Shown: positions 1-11,458, numbered from the stretch's first letter. The stretch is DNA of 64,000 bases from Pseudarthrobacter sulfonivorans (GCF_024391045.1 NZ_JANFCZ010000001.1:186001-250000), one strand, 5' to 3'. The notes: generated by a model from the letters alone, not told the origin. Made by a program: numbers and translations.

Positions 1-736
1 CGAGGAAGAGGTCGTCCAGCATGTACTCGTCAACGGCCATGATGCGGATCCAATGGCCATGATCCTGTGAGGCGTCCTCCAACGACTGGCTGGCGACACA
101 AACGCCCGTCTCAAGATCGATCCGCACCCGGTTGCTGCCGGCCAGGCAGAGCGGGGCACTTGGATCCGTGGGCCGGTAGGAGGCAGTTGGCGAGACTCTT
201 GCCTCCAACGAGGGCCGGCCATGATGCTCGACGCGGCGCACACTCTGCACATCGACCGGGTTCGACCCCGGGAATTCCAACGGAGCCGGAGCCTTGCCGG
301 CGAGCTCTACAGGATCCAGCGCGGCCGAGAAGCGGCCGTTGCCGAAGTCCGGTTCGCCATAGGCGGCCTCGGGTCGGCGCCTGACCAGGCCGGCGTCGTC
401 GTATACGGGGGCCACCAGGTGCGGCGGCAACAGCCAGGACTTCCGGGTGGAACTGACGTACAGCCCGTCTCGCGAATCGTTGATCCCGGTGGTGCTGTGG
501 AGGACAAGACCGTCGGCGGTTTCCAGCCGCAGCGCGCCGGGCCGGCGGAGCCAAGCCCGGATCAGCGGTGCCGCCGGGTCGGGTGCCTCGGCAAAGGGCT
601 CATCCCAGTACTCGAACCGAAGGGATTGCCATTTCCAGGGGGAAGATCGGCACAGGTTGCGGAACGTCGCCGTCAGGTCTGTGGACGCTGCACTGCTTTC
701 CGGGTCCGGCCGGCGCCTCGTGTCCCAGGTCGACAT
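1..736 (-). CDS. Conserved hypothetical protein, C-terminus cut by window edge
   Basis: An uninterrupted minus-strand reading frame runs from an ATG at 736 to the left edge (about 245 residues visible) and shows the strong G/C third-position bias of its neighbours. I do not recognise a named function. It has no signal peptide or membrane segment. Visible pieces include WKWQSLRFEYWDEPF near the N-terminus, IRAWLRRPG, a central ALDPVEL segment, and a late section of alternating charged and hydrophobic residues ending DEYMLDDLFL. This layout resembles uncharacterised actinobacterial proteins that carry a similar DPVEL region; that resemblance is from memory. It is divergent from the prepilin peptidase gene, 59 bp apart. 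A GTG two codons upstream of the ATG is an alternative start, and neither has a good ribosome binding site. Confidence 0.7.
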   Translation of the reverse strand, partial: MSTWDTRRRPDPESSAASTDLTATFRNLCRSSPWKWQSLRFEYWDEPFAEAPDPAAPLIRAWLRRPGALRLETADGLVLHSTTGINDSRDGLYVSSTRKSWLLPPHLVAPVYDDAGLVRRRPEAAYGEPDFGNGRFSAALDPVELAGKAPAPLEFPGSNPVDVQSVRRVEHHGRPSLEARVSPTASYRPTDPSAPLCLAGSNRVRIDLETGVCVASQSLEDASQDHGHWIRIMAVDEYMLDDLFL

Positions 737-795
737 ATCCACAGTTTACGCGTGGGCCCTCCGCTGCCACGCCGAAATCCAGTAGCATCCGAGGG

Positions 796-1350
796 GTGAT
801 TCGACGACTCGATGGACTATGGGACGCCACTCCGCTGGCGTTCTGGCTGGTGCTGGCGGCCTGTGCCTATTTCCTGGTCATGGCGGCACGGCTGACGATA
901 ATTGACGTCCGCCACCATCTGCTGCCGAACCGCATTGTGTTTCCGTCCTACGGCGTGGCGGGAGTCCTGCTGCTTACCGCTGCCATCGTGCACGTTGTTG
1001 CCTCCGGCGCCACGCCAGGAATGTCCGACGGCGGCGCTGAACTCCTGGGCGTTCCTGCCCTTCGGATCGTGGCCGGGGGAGCGGTCCTTTGGCTCTTCTA
1101 CTTTGTCTTGAGGTTGGTGTACCCGCCGGGCATGGGCTTCGGTGACGTCAAGCTCGCAGGCGTCTTGGGGATGTACTTGGGCTACCTCGGCTGGGGGCAC
1201 GTGTTTGCAGGCACATTCGCGGCCTTCCTGCTGGGCGGGCTCTGGTCCTTGGCACTGCTGGCAGCACGGCGCGGCACACTGAAGTCGGCCATCCCTTTCG
1301 GCCCGTTCATGCTCGCCGGGGCGGCCGCCGCCATGCTGCTGCCGGCCTGA
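796..1350 (+). CDS. A24-family prepilin peptidase (short form)
   Basis: Membrane aspartyl protease of the type IV prepilin peptidase family (184 residues), expected to cleave the leader of type IV pilin-like or Flp/Tad prepilins at the inner face of the membrane. The two catalytic aspartates are visible as D37 in TIIDVRHHLLPN and D117 in the GxGD motif GMGFGDVKLAG. Several hydrophobic segments (about residues 14-36, 48-70, 93-110, 122-150, 165-184) fit a polytopic protein. The N-terminal methyltransferase domain of longer PilD enzymes is absent, as is usual in actinobacteria. The GTG at 796 is chosen because it places D37 at the normal distance; reading further upstream gives an Arg/Pro-rich, non-membrane extension that overlaps the divergent gene. 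No pilin genes lie nearby. Confidence 0.85.
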   Translation: MIRRLDGLWDATPLAFWLVLAACAYFLVMAARLTIIDVRHHLLPNRIVFPSYGVAGVLLLTAAIVHVVASGATPGMSDGGAELLGVPALRIVAGGAVLWLFYFVLRLVYPPGMGFGDVKLAGVLGMYLGYLGWGHVFAGTFAAFLLGGLWSLALLAARRGTLKSAIPFGPFMLAGAAAAMLLPA

Positions 1351-1527
1351 ACCGGCCTGATCTGACAAGCCTGATACTGCCTCGCAGCAGCCCATCGTGG
1401 ACCCCGCCCGGTGTCTCCCGCTCCAGGTGCTCCACGTATCCATATGGGCCATTTATCCACATAGGCAACCCGCTTAGGTGCTGACGCCGGGGCCCGCTGT
1501 GATGCTTGACGTATGGAGGGCATAGCG

Positions 1528-3321
1528 GTGGACGAAGCGGCGGATGCGAACGCCGTCCTTGGGGCTTCGGGTAGCGTTGCGGGCCCGAACGTCGCGCCGG
1601 AAGTGCCTGTTCTGCGCCATGCGGAAGGCGCAGGGTCGTCGCCCGCGCTGGGACCCTGTGATGTAGATCTGTTGCGTCGGGACTATGACGACTGCCTGAA
1701 TTCGTTGGCGGAGATCCGTGGTGCGGAGGCACGGTTGGCGGCCCGGAGGGTGCGGGAGGTGGCCCGGTGTGCGGAACTGGCGCGGTCTTTGGCGGCGCCG
1801 GGGATGTCGCTGCAGGAGCGGAGCGTGCAGGAGATGTCGCTGGTTGCGGAGTTGGCGGGGGTGTTGACCGTGGGTGAACCGGCGGCCGCGGGGCTGCTGG
1901 TGGAGGCCCGGGAGCTGACCACGGCCCTGCCGTTGACGATGGCGGCGTTGGAGGCCGGGGCGGTGTCGTGGCAGCATGCCCGGATCATGGTGGACGAGGC
2001 CAGCAGCCTCGGGCCCGAGGGTGCGCAGGCGTTGGAAGCGCACTTTTTGGGCCCGGATGCGGTGGGCCCGGCGCGGGGTTGTCCGGTCGGGGAACTGGTT
2101 CCCGGCCGGTTCCGGGCCAGGGCGCGGCTGTGGCGGGAGCGGCACCATCCGGTGAGTATCGAAAAGCGTTATGCCAAATGTGTGGCGGACCGGCGGGTGG
2201 TGTTTGCCCCGGACCGGGACGGGATGGCGTGGCTCTCGGCCTATCTGCCGGCCGATACCGCGTCGGGGATCTGGGAGCGGACCACCGCCGCCGCGCGGGC
2301 TATGCAGGGCCCGGGCGAGGACCGCACCCTCACCCAGCTCCGCGCCGACAACGCAGCAACCTGGCTCCTGGGCGGGACCTGCACCTCCGACGTCGAGAAC
2401 ATCACCGGAGAAAACCCAAACCAGACAGCTCCGCTCAACGGGGCCGCGGACGGCCTGTCCGCTATGCGGGCCGGCATTGGCGCTGATGGGTTGGCTGGCG
2501 GATCCGCCGGCCCGGGCAGTGGCCCCGGCCCGGGCGCCGGCGCCGGTGGGGGTGCTGGTGTGCCGTCGCCGCGGGCGCAGGTGCTGATCACGGTCCCGGT
2601 GATGGCTTTGCTGGGAGTGACGGAGGAACCGGCGATGCTGGACGGGTACGGGCCGATCCCGCCGTCCATGGCCCGGCGACTGATCGCCGACGGCGCAGAC
2701 TCCTTCCACCGGGTCCTGATCGACCCCCGTGACGGGGCACCGTTGGAGATCGGCCGGTCCAGCTACCGGGTCACCAAAGCCCAACGCCAATGGCTCAGGC
2801 TCCGCGACGGGCGATGCCCCTTCCCCGGCTGTACTAACCAGTCCCTGGATAACGAAGCTGACCATATCCTCGCGTGGGCCGACGGCGGGACCACCGGGGT
2901 CTCAAACCTTGGCCAGCCCTGCCGCCGCCACCACAGGCTCCGCCACACCACCGCCTGGACACCCACCGAACCCACCCAAGACACACCACCCGGCTGGATC
3001 TCACCCTCCGGACGCCAGTACCAAAGCGAACCACCCGACTGGGAACCACCCACCTGGCCCGCCGACTTGGGCGAGCCGACCCGTTCTGGCGGCCCCGTTG
3101 TGTCTGGCCGCCATGCCGAGCCGGGCGGGTCAGCCGAGCCCGTCGGGTCAGCCGGGCCGGGCGGGACAGTCGGGCTAGGCAGCTTGGGCGAGACCGTCGG
3201 GTCAGCCGGGCCAGGCGGGTCAGTCGGGCTAGGCAGCTTGGGCGAGCCCGCCGGGTCAGCCGGGCCGGGCGGAGGGCGTCAGCCCGGTGCTGTGGACGCA
3301 CGCCCAAGTCCGGATCCATAA
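1528..3321 (+). CDS. DUF222 / 13E12-repeat HNH endonuclease-like protein
   Basis: About 597 residues. The N-terminal two thirds is a DUF222 domain, helical and rich in Ala/Glu/Arg. The C-terminal third carries an HNH nuclease core: C-P-F-P-G-C, then ADHILAWADGG, then N-L-x-x-x-C-R-R-H-H, so the zinc cysteines and catalytic histidines are intact. A Gly/Pro-rich linker interrupts the middle (about residues 325-352) and an 18-residue tandem repeat forms the tail. The family is multicopy in Arthrobacter and Mycobacterium genomes and its role is unsettled (DNA nuclease, possibly mobile or self-limiting). GTG 1528 is preferred over ATG 1513 because GGAGGG at 1516-1521 sits 7 nt before it. It stands alone, with no partner gene that would suggest a toxin-antitoxin or restriction system. 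Confidence 0.85.
   Translation: MDEAADANAVLGASGSVAGPNVAPEVPVLRHAEGAGSSPALGPCDVDLLRRDYDDCLNSLAEIRGAEARLAARRVREVARCAELARSLAAPGMSLQERSVQEMSLVAELAGVLTVGEPAAAGLLVEARELTTALPLTMAALEAGAVSWQHARIMVDEASSLGPEGAQALEAHFLGPDAVGPARGCPVGELVPGRFRARARLWRERHHPVSIEKRYAKCVADRRVVFAPDRDGMAWLSAYLPADTASGIWERTTAAARAMQGPGEDRTLTQLRADNAATWLLGGTCTSDVENITGENPNQTAPLNGAADGLSAMRAGIGADGLAGGSAGPGSGPGPGAGAGGGAGVPSPRAQVLITVPVMALLGVTEEPAMLDGYGPIPPSMARRLIADGADSFHRVLIDPRDGAPLEIGRSSYRVTKAQRQWLRLRDGRCPFPGCTNQSLDNEADHILAWADGGTTGVSNLGQPCRRHHRLRHTTAWTPTEPTQDTPPGWISPSGRQYQSEPPDWEPPTWPADLGEPTRSGGPVVSGRHAEPGGSAEPVGSAGPGGTVGLGSLGETVGSAGPGGSVGLGSLGEPAGSAGPGGGRQPGAVDARPSPDP
3142..3272 (+). repeat. 54-bp tandem repeat in the tail of the DUF222-HNH gene
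   Basis: Units begin at 3142, 3196 and 3250, two complete and one partial, with a 54-bp period. Each encodes 18 residues of the form VGSAGPGGxVGLGSLGEx. The reading frame is kept, so this is a coding minisatellite that gives a flexible Gly/Ser-rich tail. Copy number is likely to vary between strains. Confidence 0.85.
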
Positions 3322-3380
3322 GGGGACTTCACGAACCAGTCTGGATGGAGACCGGAAGACAAAGGTGGATGTTGGATAAC

Positions 3381-3420
3381 AAAACAGGGGCGCCGCAACC
3401 CCCAATATTGCGGCACCCCT
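3381..3420 (-). terminator. Rho-independent terminator of the MFS operon
   Basis: Arms 3386-3398 and 3408-3420 form a 13-bp stem with a 9-nt loop. Read on the minus strand, the single imperfect pair becomes a G·U wobble and the stem is followed by GTTTTGTT, as expected for intrinsic termination. It lies about 180 nt after the minus-strand MFS stop. Confidence 0.7.
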
Positions 3421-3599
3421 GCGGGCCCTTCATGAAACATTTGCCGGAGGAAACATCCAGCGGCTCGCCGGTGTCCGGCTGTAGATGGCCAGCCAGTCTG
3501 CCGGTCCAAGCTTGTGTTGAGACCGGGGGACCGGAAGCCGGAATTGCCGAGAAACCGGGGTCGTTCCGGCTCAGAGGACGGGCCCGGAGAACGCTGAGA

Positions 3600-5980
<2,381 letters not shown>

Positions 5981-5989
5981 GGAGTAAAG

Positions 5990-6018
5990 TTTTGCACTCA
6001 AGTATTAGGAGTGCAAAA
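5990..6018. promoter_or_regulatory. TetR-type operator palindrome upstream of the TetR-MFS operon
   Basis: Perfect inverted repeat: TTTTGCACTC (5990-5999), a 9-nt spacer, GAGTGCAAAA (6009-6018). It sits 10 nt upstream of the TetR GTG and therefore overlaps the expected promoter and short leader. Position, symmetry and A/T content in a GC-rich genome all support a self-operator. Confidence 0.8.
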
Positions 6019-6041
6019 TTCTGGAGTGTGTCCTTAACCAC

Positions 6042-6081
6042 CGGCGGCCAGTCACCTTCGGATGAAGGTGACTGGCCGCCG
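6042..6081 (-). terminator. Strong hairpin after fumC
   Basis: Perfect 18-bp stem, 6042-6059 with 6064-6081, and a 4-nt loop, 30 nt past the fumC stop. On the minus strand it is followed by GGTGGTTAAGG, a poor U-tract. It separates fumC from the divergently placed tetR promoter. Confidence 0.7.
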
Positions 6082-6110
6082 TCGTAATGCGTTTTAGGCG
6101 CCCGGAAAGG

Positions 6111-7538
6111 CTAAGCCTTGTGCGCCGGAGCCGTCATGGTGGTGACGTCCAGCGCCTTGTCCAGGTCCGCTTCCGTGACCTTGCCTTCGCCTTCGCCGAC
6201 GAAACCGAGCTTCTCCGTAGCCTGGCGGACGGTGAGGCCCTCGGCGACGGCCGTTTTGGCGATCTTGGCGGCGTTCTCGTAGCCGATGTACTTGTTCAGC
6301 GGTGTGACGATGGACGGGGATGCCTCGGCCAGGAAGAGGGCACGCTCAACGTTGGCGGTGATGCCGTCGATCATCTTGTCCGCCATGACGCGGCTGGTGT
6401 TGGCCAGCAGGCGGACGGACTCGAGGAGGTTGGATGCCATGACCGGGATGCCCACGTTCAGCTCGAAGGCCCCGTTGGTGCCGGACCAGGCGATGGCGGT
6501 GTCGTTGCCGATGACCTGGGCGCAAACCATGATGGACGCCTCGCAGATGACGGGGTTGACCTTGCCGGGCATGATCGAGGAGCCGGGCTGCAGGTCCGGG
6601 ATGGCGATTTCGCCGAGGCCGGTGTTGGGGCCGGAACCCATCCAGCGGAGGTCGTTGTTGATCTTCATGAAGGAGATCGCGATGTTCCGCAGCTGGCTGG
6701 AGGCTTCGATGAGGCCGTCGCGGTTGGCCTGGGCCTCGAAGTGGTCGCGGGCTTCGGTCAGCGGCAGGCCGGTGTCCGTGGCGAGGAGTTCGATGACGCG
6801 CTCCGGGAAGCCTGCGGGGGTGTTGATGCCGGTGCCGACGGCCGTACCGCCAAGGGGTACCTCAGCCACGCGGGGGAGGGAGGCGTTGATGCGCTCGATG
6901 CCGTAGCGGACCTGCGCTGCGTAGCCGCCGAATTCCTGGCCGAGGGTCACGGGGGTGGCGTCCATCAGGTGGGTGCGGCCGGACTTGACCACGTCCTTGA
7001 ACTCAACGGCCTTGCGCTCCAGGGACTCGGCCAGGTAGCCGAGGGCCGGGATGAGGTCGTTGATCAGCGCCGAGGTGGCAGCTACGTGAACCGAGGTGGG
7101 GAAGACGTCGTTGGAGGACTGCGAGGCGTTGACGTGGTCGTTCGGGTGGACCACCTTGTCGCTGCCCGCTGCCTTCAGCGCACGCGTCGCCAGTTCTGCC
7201 AGGACCTCGTTGGTGTTCATGTTCGACGACGTGCCGGAGCCGGTCTGGAAAACGTCGATCGGGAAGTCGCCGTCGTACTTGCCCGCGGCTACCTCATCGG
7301 CAGCCTCGGCAATTGCCTTGGCCAGCTCGCCGTCGAGCACCCCAAGTTCAGCGTTGGCCTGCGCCGCAGCCTTCTTGACCCGGGCCAGCGCCTCGATGTG
7401 AGTGCGTTCCAGGGTCTTGCCGGAGATGGGGAAGTTCTCAACTGCACGCTGCGTCTGTGCACGGTACAGGGCGTTCACGGGGACGCGGACTTCGCCCATC
7501 GTGTCGTGTTCAATGCGGAATTCTTCAGTGGAAGTCAT
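6111..7538 (-). CDS. fumC: Class II fumarate hydratase
   Basis: Interconverts fumarate and L-malate in the TCA cycle; cytosolic homotetramer without an Fe-S cluster. 475 residues, the normal FumC length. Diagnostic segments are [16 protein letters not shown] near residue 100, [21 protein letters not shown] near 135, and the superfamily signature [11 protein letters not shown] at about 317-327. The N-terminal [11 protein letters not shown] is also typical. Carbonic anhydrase and DUF4245 genes lie upstream on the same strand and divergent glpX beyond them, a common actinobacterial arrangement. Confidence 0.97.
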   Translation of the reverse strand: MTSTEEFRIEHDTMGEVRVPVNALYRAQTQRAVENFPISGKTLERTHIEALARVKKAAAQANAELGVLDGELAKAIAEAADEVAAGKYDGDFPIDVFQTGSGTSSNMNTNEVLAELATRALKAAGSDKVVHPNDHVNASQSSNDVFPTSVHVAATSALINDLIPALGYLAESLERKAVEFKDVVKSGRTHLMDATPVTLGQEFGGYAAQVRYGIERINASLPRVAEVPLGGTAVGTGINTPAGFPERVIELLATDTGLPLTEARDHFEAQANRDGLIEASSQLRNIAISFMKINNDLRWMGSGPNTGLGEIAIPDLQPGSSIMPGKVNPVICEASIMVCAQVIGNDTAIAWSGTNGAFELNVGIPVMASNLLESVRLLANTSRVMADKMIDGITANVERALFLAEASPSIVTPLNKYIGYENAAKIAKTAVAEGLTVRQATEKLGFVGEGEGKVTEADLDKALDVTTMTAPAHKA

Positions 7539-7614
7539 GGGGCTAGCTTAGGACGAGGTGCGCCCCGGGCTGAAACCGGGAACCGCATGCTACGCACCCT
7601 GTCCCGCTGCGGGC

Positions 7615-8229
7615 TTAGACCTCGCCGATGCCCGAAACCAACTTGGCCCGGCCGTGCTTCAGGCTGTATTTGAGGCCGATCACGGCGGCGCGGCCCTCGT
7701 CGACTGCGTCGGCGATCACACGGGAGCTGTCCACCAGCCGTTGCGAGGTCTGCTTGGTGTGCTCCACCACCATCTCATTGATCTCGTGCTGGTCGTTCCG
7801 CAGGGAGGTCAGCACCGACGGAGTGATCCGCTCCACGAGGTCCCGCATGAAGCCGACCGGCATCTCGCCGGTTTCCACCGCGGATTTCGTTGCGGTCACG
7901 GCACCGCAGCTGTCGTGCCCCAGCACCACGATCAGCGGTACCCCCAACACACTGATGCTGTACTCCAAGGAGCCCAGGACGGCGTCGTCAATTACCTGCC
8001 CCGCCGTTCGCACCACGAAAGCGTCCCCGAGGCCAAGGTCGAAAATAATTTCGGCCGCCAGCCGTGAATCGGAGCAGCCGAAAATGACGGCGAACGGGTG
8101 CTGGTTCTCCACCAGCGACGACCGGCGCGACGCGTCCTGGTTCGGATGCGAAGATTCGCCGTTGACAAAACGTTCGTTGCCTTCGCGCAGCCGGCGCCAG
8201 GCGAGGGCAGGAGTTAGGTATGTAGCCAC
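7615..8229 (-). CDS. Beta-class carbonic anhydrase
   Basis: Zinc enzyme hydrating CO2 to bicarbonate. 204 residues. The ligand and active-site set is complete: C52, D54 and R56 in CSDSR, then H105 and C108 in GHDSCGA. The N-terminal LREGNERFVNGE helix is typical of the bacterial clade. It lies 9 bp downstream of the DUF4245 gene on the same strand, so they are probably co-transcribed. Bicarbonate supply for carboxylations, including the purine route encoded at 14.5-16.3 kb, is a plausible role. Confidence 0.95.
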   Translation of the reverse strand: MATYLTPALAWRRLREGNERFVNGESSHPNQDASRRSSLVENQHPFAVIFGCSDSRLAAEIIFDLGLGDAFVVRTAGQVIDDAVLGSLEYSISVLGVPLIVVLGHDSCGAVTATKSAVETGEMPVGFMRDLVERITPSVLTSLRNDQHEINEMVVEHTKQTSQRLVDSSRVIADAVDEGRAAVIGLKYSLKHGRAKLVSGIGEV

Positions 8230-8238
8230 CGGCCTATT

Positions 8239-8919
8239 TTACGGTGCAGGGCTGGCCGACGGTGAAACCGTTACGGCGGGATTGCTGTCCATGGATTTCA
8301 CGACGGCGTCGGCCAGGACGGCGAATTCGTCCAGTTGCGCCGTCCCGGTGAGCACAACGGTGGTTCCGCGGTACTCCAGGATCATACTCTTTTCACCTTT
8401 GCCGGCGTCCCGGAGTTCCCAGGGGTGGCCGCCGGCGTCGCGCGTCCCGGTGACGGGGGCACTTTTGGTCTGCTGCAGCAGCCAGGTGGGGTTGGACTGC
8501 CGGGTCTGGACCAGGCCGATGAAGGCGTCCTTGGGGGTGATGTAGCCCACCTCCCAGGTGGGCACTCCGCTGCCGCTCCCGGACTCCCAGCGTGCGTAGT
8601 TTGGCTTGAAGGCGTTGGCCGTATCCGGGGCGGCCGGTGTGAATCCCGCCACATCGGCAGCATTCGCGGCTACGGCGCTGACGTTGATGTCCGGGCGGAA
8701 CCCGTCGCTTTTGGGAAGCGGATTCATCAGAACGATGGGCAGGAACGCCCCGATGCTGACCACCAGCGCAACGATCATCCCGATCACTGAGGCGTTGGCC
8801 CGTTTGGCCGCCGCGGCCGGGATGACGGGCTTTACGGCGGGCCCGTCGCCGTCAGGCGTGTCCTGTCCGGTGCGTCCGGGGTCCGAGGGATCTGTCCCGG
8901 GGCTTGTCTTTTCCTGCAT
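8239..8919 (-). CDS. DUF4245 single-pass membrane protein
   Basis: 226 residues. A Pro/Asp-rich cytoplasmic N-terminus precedes one transmembrane helix (ASVIGMIVALVVSIGAFLPI, about residues 42-61), then an extracytoplasmic domain containing PTWEVGYITP, HPWELRDAGKGEKS and a Ser/Ala/Pro tail. This matches DUF4245, a family of unknown function often found beside glpX and fumC in actinobacteria. The ATG at 8919 is chosen over upstream codons because a GAGGGG Shine-Dalgarno lies 8 nt before it. Confidence 0.85.
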   Translation of the reverse strand: MQEKTSPGTDPSDPGRTGQDTPDGDGPAVKPVIPAAAAKRANASVIGMIVALVVSIGAFLPIVLMNPLPKSDGFRPDINVSAVAANAADVAGFTPAAPDTANAFKPNYARWESGSGSGVPTWEVGYITPKDAFIGLVQTRQSNPTWLLQQTKSAPVTGTRDAGGHPWELRDAGKGEKSMILEYRGTTVVLTGTAQLDEFAVLADAVVKSMDSNPAVTVSPSASPAP

Positions 8920-9122
8920 TTCGCTCACCCCTCTATAGTCGCCCATCCACGTGCCCATCTCACATTCGGCGAACCGCAACCTGCCGGTAGCCCATGTTGC
9001 GCGGAGGCGTCATGCCAGCGCCCGGGGGTGGCGCCACGACTATGATCAGTAGCAGAGGAATCACCGCTCGGCTGAATCCGGCTGAGCGGGTCCAATGATC
9101 GCCACTCGAAGAAGAGGTTCAC

Positions 9123-10160
9123 GTGCCAGCAACGCCTATGACCCAGCAGTACTCCACGCTCTCCCCCTCACTTGCTGTGGGTATCGACGAGCCGGACCGC
9201 AACCTTGCCCTTGAGCTCGTCCGCGTCACCGAAGCCGCCGCCATCGCGGGTGGCCACTGGGTTGGTTTCGGGGACAAGAACAAGGCTGACGGCGCCGCCG
9301 TCGACGCCATGCGCTCTTTCCTCCAGACCGTCCACTTCAATGGCGTTGTGGTCATCGGTGAAGGTGAAAAAGATGAAGCCCCCATGCTTTTCAACGGCGA
9401 ACACGTTGGTGACGGCACCGGTCCCGAGTGCGACGTTGCTGTGGACCCGATCGATGGCACCCGGCTCACCGCCCTGGGCATCAACAACGCGCTCGCCGTC
9501 CTCGCGGTGGCTGAGCGCGGCTCCATGTTCGATCCGTCCGCCGTGTTCTACATGGAGAAGCTTGTCACCGGCCCCGAGGCCGCCGACATGGTCGACCTGC
9601 GCCTCCCGGTGAAGCAGAACCTGCATTTAATCGCCAAGGCGAAGGGCGTCAAGGTCAACCAGCTCAACGTCATGATCCTGGACCGTGACCGCCACCGTCC
9701 GCTGGTTGAGGAAATCCGCGAGGCCGGCGCCCGCACCAAGTTCATCATGGACGGCGACGTCGCCGGTGCCATCGCCGCAGCCCGCTCCGGCACCGGTGTT
9801 GACGCACTCATGGGAATCGGCGGCACCCCGGAAGGCATCGTTGCCGCCTGCGCCATCAAGTCCCTCGGCGGCGTGATCCAGGGCCGGCTGTGGCCCACCA
9901 GCGATGACGAGAAGCAGAAGGCCATCGACGCCGGCCACGACCTGGACCGCGTGCTGTCCACCAACGACCTCGTATCCAGCGACAACTGCTACTTCGCGGC
10001 CACTGGCATCACCGACGGCGACCTCCTCAGGGGCGTCCGCTACTCCAAGGACAAGGTCCTGACGCAGTCCATCGTGATGCGCTCCAAGTCGGGCACCATC
10101 CGCTTTGTTGAAGGCGAGCACCAGGCCAGCAAATGGGAAGGCTACGCCCGCAAGAACTAA
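9123..10160 (+). CDS. glpX: Class II fructose-1,6-bisphosphatase
   Basis: Hydrolyses fructose-1,6-bisphosphate to fructose-6-phosphate, the committed phosphatase step of gluconeogenesis. 345 residues. The metal and phosphate motifs of the GlpX family are visible: GEGEKDEAP (79-87) and DVAVDPIDGT (104-113). Actinobacteria generally rely on this class only, so the gene is probably essential for growth on non-sugar carbon. The start is a GTG with AGAAGAGG upstream. It is divergent from the DUF4245 gene across about 200 bp and ends in a clear terminator. Confidence 0.96.
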   Translation: MPATPMTQQYSTLSPSLAVGIDEPDRNLALELVRVTEAAAIAGGHWVGFGDKNKADGAAVDAMRSFLQTVHFNGVVVIGEGEKDEAPMLFNGEHVGDGTGPECDVAVDPIDGTRLTALGINNALAVLAVAERGSMFDPSAVFYMEKLVTGPEAADMVDLRLPVKQNLHLIAKAKGVKVNQLNVMILDRDRHRPLVEEIREAGARTKFIMDGDVAGAIAAARSGTGVDALMGIGGTPEGIVAACAIKSLGGVIQGRLWPTSDDEKQKAIDAGHDLDRVLSTNDLVSSDNCYFAATGITDGDLLRGVRYSKDKVLTQSIVMRSKSGTIRFVEGEHQASKWEGYARKN

Positions 10161-10192
10161 CTCAACGCCACGGCGAGCGACATGCCACCGCG

Positions 10193-10237
10193 AGGGAAGC
10201 GCCACACTGCAGCAGCGGTGGGGCGCTTCCCTGCTTT
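10193..10237 (+). terminator. glpX terminator
   Basis: AGGGAAGCGCC (10193-10203) pairs perfectly with GGCGCTTCCCT (10222-10232), followed by GCTTT. It lies 32 nt past the glpX stop. Confidence 0.8.
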
Positions 10238-10311
10238 AAGCCTCGTTCCCGGGCCGGTTGCTCCCAGAGCCGGGACCTTTCGTTGGAAGGCGTTGGTATA
10301 AGGTGGAATTC

Positions 10312-11406
10312 ATGAGTCTTGCCGTTGTGACCTGTTCTGACCGCGCCGTCTGGGATGATTACGTTGACCGGTTTCAGGGACATCCGCAGCAACTTTGGGG
10401 CTGGGGTGAGACCAAGGCCATGCATGGCTGGTCCGTGGACCGTGTCCTGGTCACGGACGGTGATGAAATCCGCGGCTGCGCGCAGTTGCTGGTACGGAAG
10501 CTGCCGTTGCCTTTCCGGGCGCTGGTCTATGTGCCGCGCGGACCCATGTGCTCCGCCGAAAACACCACCGCCGTCCTCGAAGCGCTGGCCGGATACGCTG
10601 CGGCCCGCCACCGCGGCGTTGCGCTGAGCATCGAGCCCGACTGGGACGCCGATTCACCCTTTGCCGCTGCGGTGGCCGCAGCAGGCTTCAAACCAAGCTC
10701 CAACACGGTCCTGATCCCGCGCACCCTCATTCTGGACCTGACCAGGACTGATGATGAGCTCATGGCGGACATGTCCAAGTCCACGCGCGCCAATATCCGC
10801 AAGGCGATGCGCAGCGATGTGGAGTTCCGGAAAGTGCAGACCGCCGGAGAGCTTGAGCAGGTGCTGGGCATCTACCACGAAACGGCGGCCCGCGCAGGGT
10901 TCGGGATCCATGAGGATCAGTACTACCGGGACATCTTCGCCAATATGGGGGAGGGGTCGCCCATCATCGGAGCTTTCGACGGCGACCGGTTGCTGGCTTT
11001 CGTGTGGCTGTCCCGCAGCGGGGCAACGGCGTTTGAGCTCTACGGCGGGGTCTCGGCCGAGGGGCAGAAACAGCGGGTGAACTACGGCGTTAAGTGGGCT
11101 GCGCTGCGCGCCATGCGTGAGGACGGCTGCGGCCGCTACGACTTCAACGGTTTGCTCAACGACGGCATCTCCGACTTCAAGAAGCAGTTTGCCAAGCACG
11201 AGAACATGCTGATCGGAACCTGGGAGAAGCCGCTTTCACCGCTCTACCCCGTGTACGCGCGGGCCATGCCGGCCGCCCGCAAGGGGCTCCAGGCTGCCCG
11301 GAAGGCCCTGCCGGCTGCCCGCCGTGGCCTCCAGGGCGCACTTCCGGCGGCGCGCAAGGCCGTGCCCGCCGCCCGCCAGGTCCTGGGCCGGCTTACCCGG
11401 CGCTAA
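10312..11406 (+). CDS. FemABX-family aminoacyltransferase-like protein with Ala/Arg-rich tail
   Basis: 364 residues. The two-lobed GNAT-like FemABX/lipid II aminoacyltransferase fold is indicated by HPQQLWGWGETKAMHGW at the N-terminus, MSKSTRANIRKAMR in the middle, and ELYGGVSAEGQKQRVNYGVKW plus DFNGLLNDGISDFKKQF in the second lobe. Family members add amino acids from aminoacyl-tRNA to the peptidoglycan stem peptide or bridge, so a role in cross-bridge synthesis is likely; substrate is not readable. The ATG at 10312 is preceded by AAGGTGG. The last 47 or so residues are an unusual repeat built on PAARK/AARR blocks, probably a cationic amphipathic helix. Confidence 0.85.
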   Translation: MSLAVVTCSDRAVWDDYVDRFQGHPQQLWGWGETKAMHGWSVDRVLVTDGDEIRGCAQLLVRKLPLPFRALVYVPRGPMCSAENTTAVLEALAGYAAARHRGVALSIEPDWDADSPFAAAVAAAGFKPSSNTVLIPRTLILDLTRTDDELMADMSKSTRANIRKAMRSDVEFRKVQTAGELEQVLGIYHETAARAGFGIHEDQYYRDIFANMGEGSPIIGAFDGDRLLAFVWLSRSGATAFELYGGVSAEGQKQRVNYGVKWAALRAMREDGCGRYDFNGLLNDGISDFKKQFAKHENMLIGTWEKPLSPLYPVYARAMPAARKGLQAARKALPAARRGLQGALPAARKAVPAARQVLGRLTRR

Positions 11407-11458
11407 GAGCCCGAGCCCGAATTACCCGGCCCTGAGGCCATGGCCAGAAGCCCGCTTC

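Noticed and set aside
1420..1512. Replication origin
   Set aside because: One perfect and one imperfect DnaA box only, with no cluster, no AT-rich unwinding element and no dnaA or dnaN nearby.
6087..7673. Long plus-strand open frame opposite fumC
   Set aside because: It is the antisense shadow of fumC in high-GC DNA; its protein has no recognisable domain, whereas the minus strand encodes a complete fumarase.
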